A stretch of DNA of 61,028 bases, taken from assembly GCA_032718475.1 (NCBI GenBank), contig JAUCBJ010006294.1, positions 1-61,028 of the forward strand. The letters are read 5' to 3'. Positions 48,801 to 57,800 of the stretch are shown here, piece after piece. The notes under the pieces are model-generated. The model was not told the DNA's origin. It saw only the letters and a program-made list of their open reading frames with translations, and searched no databases. The translations under genes and the position numbers were made by a program. Every line of letters begins with the position of its first letter. Position 1 is the first letter of the stretch. The DNA is from Nemertoderma westbladi. Lineage: Eukaryota > Xenacoelomorpha > Nemertodermatida > Nemertodermatidae.

Positions 48801-51800
48801 TTCTGTCGGGGAAGACAGTTAATGTGCCATCGGGGCGAGGACCAGCTGCTGGGCGACTTACATCCCCTGCCCGTTGAATTGAGTCATCCATTAGCAGCGC
48901 GGTGTGGTTGTGGTGAGGCACTCGGGGACCGGTTGGATTGGGGCGGATCTGGGACGACCCGACTTGCAGTTGGTCGGCTACCAAGTGGGTTGTTGTCATT
49001 AACAGCGAGTCTGCTGATGGCGGAAAGGGCCACGGAGTAGGCTGCTTTGATAGGGGGACAGAAGGGGAAACAGGTGTTACTGGGCTGGTCTGAATCACAC
49101 CCAGTTCACAGTGTGACGTCACCTAGGCAAACAGGAACATAGATAAAAAGACGTACAAACAAACCTGATAGATTCATGTTAGGTGAACGGTTGCGAAGTA
49201 TTTTCGATACATATACATGTATCGAATGTGGTGTTGGAAAAATTATCATAAGGAAAAAATTGTTTTCACTTTCAGGCATTTCGAACTCTAGCGGCTGACT
49301 GGAGAACTGCAAATTTTCCCCACACAAATATTTTTCTTAGTTTGTTTAGTTTTCATTGAAGTTATTAACGTTTTAAAATTATTTTGAACCAAGTAAAATA
49401 CGATTTCTCAAATCCTATGCGCCTTTCGTCTTTCAAACTTAATAAGACGCTCTTTATAAATTCCATGGATATGTAAAATAAATTAATAAATAAAATTAGT
49501 AAAATATAGTACAATTAAATTTTAATTTATTTTAAATACTAAGATATGTTAATGTAAGGAATCGAGATATCTCAGGCTGTGGCTTGAAATAGCGCCACAG
49601 TGTTAATAACGTGGTGGTTCGAGGAACAGGATAAATTATAACTAAATTTTTTAAATCTTTTTTTCATTTTGCGTGATTGATTAATTCCTTTTTGTATACT
49701 AGAACGCCATCAAGATGGCTTTAAACGAACCTGTCTTACACAGACTCCAAGAAACAGATGGGATTGGAAGATGCAAACCAAGAATGACTTGCATCAACCA
49801 AAAAACTGCCTCCCATCTAATGTAATACACAGTCGCTTACTAGACAAACAAATCATAATCACAATTACTACGATGATGTGTGAAATGTTATCCATATCCA
49901 CAACCTGAGAAACGGCCCAAAAGAGCAGTTTATTCTGCGGAGGGGTCTTTTCTGTATTAGATAAATAAAATAAAGAACACTATAATTACAGTATTTATAC
50001 CTGATACATTCTCAGTTAGCCTAATAAAAACATCGGAGCAACCAATATAATGTACATGTACAAGCCTCCTATTAAAGTTTGTGAAATGTTCCCTTAAGTC
50101 TACCCAACAGCCGTTGGTACCCGGCTGGCAGCCACCCTGGTTCAGTTTTATGGTTTTGTTAGTTTAATCGACAGCTGTTGTAAACGTCCCAGATATACAA
50201 AACCTACTAAGCCTTTGCATTACAATTGAGCTTAGCCTAAGTTGATGACAGTATTATAACGATGACAATAGGCCCTATAGATACATACGATATATAAATG
50301 ATGTACTGCTTGACATTACACTAACTGGCTGAATAGAGATAGAACTATAATAATACGTTTGGCATTCTGTCAGATTTCAGTAGTAAGTAACCTCATAATA
50401 ATTGCTAAATATCAATCACCTGAAAAACATTTCAAGCAAGGGAGTTGTGGGTATTTAATTTCGCGTTCAATAATGTTGAAAATATGCAAATATTTCGAAT
50501 ATCGCACTTCGAATCGTTCCCAACTTTTTTATTCAACAACTAGACAACAATTGATAAATACTTGCGTTTACAATTTTACAATGCATGCAAGTGGTTTCAA
50601 GCCATTTGGTGAACATACATAGTGAGTGATATAGTGACATATATAGTGAGTGATATAGGTAAATATATCCATCGTGTTTTTGCCGGCCTCAGCTTTAGAC
50701 AAAAACTACCCAGTCTAAAGACAGGTTCGTTATAATTTTAAAATATTGAAAAAATACATATCCCAGTATTACAAGAAATTTGGATGATAAAAACCAGAAA
50801 TATTTGGAACCAACTCCCAACCAAAGCAGTCGGTTTCGGTAGGTAGATTTGCATAATCCAATAGTCTGACAGTTTATCGTAGACCCTATTACTACAGCAC
50901 AGCTGCAACCGTGCAACGCCGTTGTACTGGTTTTGCCAGCTGCAACGCTGTTGTACTGGTTTTGCAGTAGCGTAATCCAGAATTTTATACAGTCAGACAG
51001 TTTAGTTATACTGTTTGTTTATACTGTTATATATGTATATGCTGCAGACTGGCAAAGATTGAACGAACATGGCCCAAACTCGTCAAAAGTTTAAACCACC
51101 GCGACGCCCAACCAAGCAGGAAGATATACCAACTACGGGTGTATCTGAGGCCCTCCTCAAACAGGCACGGAAGACCGGCCAACTGAACGTGTCCAATCGG
51201 AGTCTGAGTTCCGTACCGGACAGTGTGTGGGAGATCAACCGAGCGCCGCCGGAGGACGAACGATTGGACACGTTCGGGGGAGGAGAACAGGAGTCATGGT
51301 GGGAACAGGAACCGCTAACCAAGCTCCTTCTATCCTCAAACCAACTCCTCGAACTGTCCCCGCAAGTGGAGCAGCTATCGGAGCTGACGATACTCGACCT
51401 ACAAGATAACAAATTAAACTCGCTCCCGCAATCCATCGGCTCTCTCCTTCAACTAAAAAGTCTCAACGTCAGCCACAATCGCCTACTCGCCTTGCCTGCC
51501 ACTTTTACTAACCTAATCAACCTGAAATCCCTCCAACTCAGCCACAACAAACTACGCCATCTAGGTATCGAAGTAAACAACTTGGTGTGTCTCGAGTTAC
51601 TAGACGTTAGGGATAATGAGTTGGCGAGTCTCCCCCCGTGTCTGGGGTCTATGACATCGCTCACCCAACTAATGGTAACTAACAACCGGCTGCAGGGTCT
51701 CCCCAAAGAGATTTGCGGAGCTGTTAATCTACGGGCGATAGAAGCGAATAGCAACCAGATGGTAGAGCTACCAAGCGAGCTCGGATGTCTAAGGAACCTC

Positions 51801-54800
51801 GAGCAACTGTACCTGAGACACAACCGACTCACCGGGATTCCAACTCTCTACAACGCGAGCAAACTAAAGGAACTCCACATGGGAGACAACAGGTTAACCG
51901 AGTTGCTAACCTCCAACATTGATGAGATACAAGGGGTCAGCGTGCTAGACCTAAGAGACAACAAACTAACAGATCTACCGGACACTCTGGCCTCGCTCAA
52001 ACTGTTGGAACGCCTCGACGTATCCAACAATAACATAACCTCTCTGCCTCTGTCTTTAGGATCACTCCCTCAGCTTAAATCCCTAGGGATCGAGGGAAAT
52101 CCCTTACGTTCAATCCGACGGGATATAGTTTCCCGGGGTACACAGGCGCTGCTCGAGTATCTAAGGAGCCGAGTGGTAGAACCAGAGCCGAGCGAGAAGA
52201 GCGAGTACTTCGGGAATAGCCAGGTCGCCGTCAACTACAAGACGCTGGATTACAGCGGTAAGAAGGAGGCCCTGGTGCCCCAGTCTGTCTGGTCCCAAGG
52301 AGTCAGCGCGTCAGTGGAGGTAGTCAACCTTAGCCACAACCAACTGGCTTCTCTACCCCTGGACGAGGCCCTTCCCTTAACCACGAGTCTCAGACAATTG
52401 AACCTCGCCTTTAACAAGCTCGCCCAAACTCCCAACCAACTCAACCTCTTCCTTCGTCTCTCCCATCTCGACCTGCGGAACAACCTACTCTCGGAACTGC
52501 CTCAAAACCTAAGCGACCTCGCCTCTCTCCAGGAGATCGTTATCTCCTGCAATAAATTCAACAACCTACCGGAAGTTCTATACTCAATGACATCATTGGA
52601 AACAATTCTAGCCAATGACAACGCCATCGCCATGATAGACCACAAGTCGTTGGCAAACCTAGAGCATCTGTCTTCCCTTGACCTACAGAACAACAACATA
52701 ACCCTGGTGCCCCCGGAGCTCAGTCTGATGACGTCACTAAGGTCTCTCCAGCTGGCTGGCAACCCTTTTCGTCAGCCAAGGTCCGCCATCCTAGCCAAGG
52801 GTACCACTGCCCTGCTAGACTACCTGAGAGACCGCATACAGACTTAGTCACTCACTCAGCTAGCGACACACCCTCCGCATACTGGATTGGCCGTTTATTT
52901 TCTGGAATGTGTTTATTTGACCGGATACGAACCGTATTCGCGGTGTATTTAGTCGCTTCCTACCGTATTTTGCACAACAATAATTATTGTAGGCCTATTA
53001 ACCCTAAGTAAGTAAAGGAGAGAATTATTCTCTCTTACATTTGTGATTATGTATTTAGTTAGGTTAATCATTGTTGTATATCGAATCGATCATTTAGAAT
53101 TTCATTACTATATAGTCCATTACTTTATCGATATCTAATCATTCAATTAAACTTATTGTTATTGTGCTATAAATGAATCAGTAAATATAATTCATTTTGC
53201 GAGTATTTATAAAGAAGTTTCGTTTTCCTTGAGACTTTGTCTTATAAATGTCTATGTAATACATGTGGACTCCTGGATCAATATGGTTTCTTCATGAAGG
53301 GCGGGGTCTACTACATCTACAACCTAAGCTATCTCACAGAGTCACAGATAATCTCTAGTATATCCTATCGGAACATCGCTGCAGCTGTTAACTGCGTTAA
53401 TTTGTTTTACTTGAATATATCAGGCGGCGACAATGCGGTAGCTGTGAGAACAACATTGTGGCTGGCAATATAACTCCTATTACATTAACGATCAGGCCTA
53501 TATAGAATGCGGCATACATTTGGCATTATTATTCGTTAATATTTTTACCTCTACAAATAAATTTTTAACGCGCAAAAAAATGATTTTTTTACGCGGAAGA
53601 AAATCATTTATTTCACGTAAAAAAATAATATATTATTTGTCAAAAATTTGATTTTTAGAGGTGAAATAATAATTAACCAATAAAAATGCCGAATCAAATA
53701 GAACCCATATCATTCATATTAATGTTTTTTTTTTTAATAAAATGAAGTATTCAACACTAACGTCTACGTATGCCGGCAAGAGAAGGCGTTTTCTAGTCAC
53801 TGAGTTATACTGATCGCTTCGGCGCGTCTGGAAATCATTAGAAGCTCCGATAGTTTGCGGATTCGACATTGGTTCGCTAGTTGGCACCATGTTTTTCTCT
53901 TTTTCCTCTTTAATGGTCGACCGGACGACTGTGAATATATATAAAGGAATTAATAATACACTGAGCGGTGACGTCATACCTCAATTAATAGATAAACAGC
54001 TAAACAACAGGAGAAACTCTGAATTGATAAAATTAAGCTACACATTTTATGTGATTCAGATAAGAGATATGATGTGATATGATGAGTTGGTTATATTGCT
54101 AACCCTAAAACAAAACAGTTTAAGGTATTAAACCTAAGGTCAGTTTTGTACTTTTCTATATAAATTCAGAAATCTGTTATAAATCATGTTAATCAATCCT
54201 TCATCAATCAACCAATGACTGAACGAACTGAAAGATCGAAATAATTAGGGGTGTGTCGGATATCCGGCCGGGCCGGAATTCTGGCCGGATTTTGAGAAAA
54301 ATATCCGGTTCCAGCTCCGGCCGGATTTAATTTTTGGCCCGATTTCCATTTCAACGAATTGTTGACAAAATTTACAATAATGTAAATTTTCGAAAAAAAA
54401 ACATCAAACAAATTTTCTTTTAAATTTCGGATATTAAAGGCCGGATTTTTTTACAAATCCGGCCCCGGTTCCGGTATGGCCGGTTCGAAAATGGTCAATC
54501 GGGCACTCCCCTAGAAATAATGTTATTCTATGGGTTATGCATTTACACACATGAAGGGTACCGGTATGCTAAGGTAAGGCTACTGTAACACTAGCACTAT
54601 CAGTAGGTAGTTGTAATAAGCAAAACGAGTTCTTTTACTTATTATTCATAATTTTTAATATATGTTTTTGTTATTGACAAAAATTTTATATTTTTATACA
54701 AATTTGAAGCTGCAGGTAAGATAAATTCAGATATAGCAAATCCCGAAAAAAACCCGATATTTTTCAACCGGGATCGGGATCCGTTGCAATACTAGTACAC

Positions 54801-57800
54801 ATACAAATAATTAAATATTATATAATTTACTTCTACAGAAAAAAACCTGGGTGTCTTTGATCTGAAAAGAGTTCAAAAAGACGATTACAGGGGTATATAT
54901 ATAATACTATATAATCGGTATCGTTTTGTGACCGCAGTGACAATTTAAGGACAAAACAATACAATAAAATCTGAAAAAAAACCTTGGTATTCATAACATT
55001 AAATAACATCTGCATTCCAATCAAATAACTAAATGACTTTGACAACGGCAGTAAATTATATTTAACGATAATGTAGTAATAAAGTCATCTTTAACTACGA
55101 ATGTTCCTAAATTCTGGCCCAATGTATTCACTGTAGTTGTACTATGAGTAGTATGAACACAAACTCACCATCTTTCGTACGAACACCCAATGAGTTAGGG
55201 AGGTCGTGTGTGAGGGAGGTAATAGCGGGAGCAACTCCCACGGAGAAGGAGCTGATAGCCGGAGGGGCACCCACTGTGTACTGCAGGGCGTACGGGGGCA
55301 GGGAAGGGGTCACTAATGTCGCACTGGGGGGCCGGGGTCCTGGCCCTTCTGTATGGGGGTACGCTGTACGGAAGAATTTTATAGAAATAAAAATTAGATG
55401 ACATATTACCTCACAAATAAGAGTTTTCATTCTACATAACGTTGTATGATTTAAAACTAGAACAAGACTTTCATAGAAATTCATTAAAATATAAAACTGA
55501 CAATTTACCGGTAATGTTTAATACTATCAGTTTTACCTTCGCTATTCAATGATATTGTAATTGTAATTAACAATTCTAGCCATTATGACATTGCCGCCAC
55601 ATCCCTTCATGCCAACCCCTAACAATTTTACCGCTATGCAACTATCGCCTCACCAATAATATTGGATGAGAGTTTATGTGCGAATACCTTGAAATCGGAT
55701 ACGTCAATCGTCATAAAGCTAACACCAAGCAAAAACACCAGACACCAAGCAAAAACACCAGACACCAAGCAGTAAAATAACTATTTACTAAAAAAAATGA
55801 TAATTTTAATAATATTTTTATATTATATTGATCTACTTACGAGCCACAGGAGGTAAAATATCGAAGAAGGTTGGTTGGTAAGGCGGTTGTAGACTGGCAA
55901 ATAGGGCGTTGGTGAGGGAACTAGAGGTTGCTTGGTTACTGTCGTGTGCGACCACAGATTCCGGGTGCAGGTCGACTAGCTGCAACGGTCTCAGAATCGT
56001 ATCGCTTGCACGGGGATTCCGCTAAAGGGAAAAAGTAAATGAGATAATTAAATAAATTAAACAACGAAAATTGAATTCTTAAAAAAATAAAACTTAAATA
56101 TACTTAGCCTCTTAATTTGTTGTATTGGGTGAGAAACGTCAGCCGATTCTGCGCAGGGACAATCATCAGTGATGTGCCGGTACCGAAATTTTCAACCGGT
56201 ATCGGAACTCCAAACTACCGGCTGTGCCGGTATCGGAACTCCAAACAACCGGCTGTGCCGGTATCGGAACTCCAAACAACCGGCTGTGCCGGTATCGGAA
56301 CTCCAAACAACCGGCTGTGCCGGTATCGGAACTCCAAACTACCGGCTGTGCCGGTATCGGAACTCCAAACAACCGGCTGTGCCGGTATCGGAACTCCAAA
56401 CAACCGGCTGTGCCGGTATCGGAACTCCAAACAACCGGCTGTGCCGGTATCGGAACTCCAAACAACCGGCTGTGCCGGTATCGGAACTCCAAACAACCAG
56501 CTGTGCCGGTATCGGAACTCCAAACAACCGGCTGTGCCGGTATCGGAACTCCAAACAACCGGCTGTGCCGGTATCGGAACTCCAAACAACCGGCTGTGCC
56601 GGTATCGGAACTCCAAACAACCGGCTGTGCCGGTATCGGAACTCCAAACAACCGGCTGTGCCGGTATCGGAACTCCAAACTACCGGCCGTGCCGGTATCG
56701 GAACTCCAAACTACCGGCCGTGCCGGTATCGGAACTCCAAACAACCGGTTGTGCCGGTATTGCTTTCGAATGGTATTCAAACGTTGTGAAATTGAATGAA
56801 TAAGGAAATATTTTTTTAGTTTGATGTGTAAATTGCGAATAAATTTAACGACCAACCATGAATTGACTATCCAACCATGAGCGTACCACATAAACGACGG
56901 GGCTAGCCCTAGGTCACATCTATAAAACTGGCAGCAAAACTTGGGCTATGAGTTGTAGCGCCCATTCCACTAGAACAAAGTCGCCTCCGCTTTGCAGGAC
57001 ATTGCTTTCGCCGTGAGGACCAGCCAGTGCATAATCTTGTACTTTGGCAGCCTCATGGAGTGAATAAGCATGGTGGACAGCCCATGACTTTCTTGAGACG
57101 CATCTTAAAGTACACTGGCCTTGAAGATGCGGATGATCTAGCAAATGTCATGGGTGATAGTGAGTTGTGGCGGCGCAATTTTGTCGTCAAGCCGACACAG
57201 CATTCTTAAAAATGTAATGCAGCATGCCGATCCTAGTAGTGTAGCGCCCACCCCTACGCCCTACCTTCGGGTAGCAGCAATCGAAAGAGGAGCCTTCGGG
57301 TGGGTTGCTTTGCATGCTTGCGCGTAGAATTTTGCAGGGACGACACTGATAGTAGGTATTTATTTATAAAAAAAAAATATGACATTGTTTGTGGAAATTA
57401 TATGAATAGATACAGTAGATAACCTCGAAATAGAAAATATTTTCACTTGATTTGAAAAATTCCACTCAGTAAAATGTTGAATGCATAAACAGTTACTGTG
57501 GTCTACATATAGTTTACCTGAATCGAGGTAGAAATCATGTCCCTGATATCTAGTGAGGGTTGGGTTGAACGATCTGGGTGGTTAGTCGTTGCAGGCTCCA
57601 TGGCAGTGGTAAACTCCTGTAAAATGATTCATAACAATAAATTCCTTAAAGTGAATCAGTCTTTAGTATTTAATTTATTTCTAAAGCTGCAAAAGCAAAA
57701 AACCTGACCGTTAGCCGTTAGGTATAGTATGAAATTAAATAAAAATCAGTGGAGACTATAATAGGATTGAATGCATTATATTGAGAATTGACATCTGATC

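Noticed and set aside
54700-54800. Possible further hAT-like element (GATCGGGATCCGTTGCAA)
   Set aside because: Only one candidate end was seen, with no matching inverted end and no target duplication.
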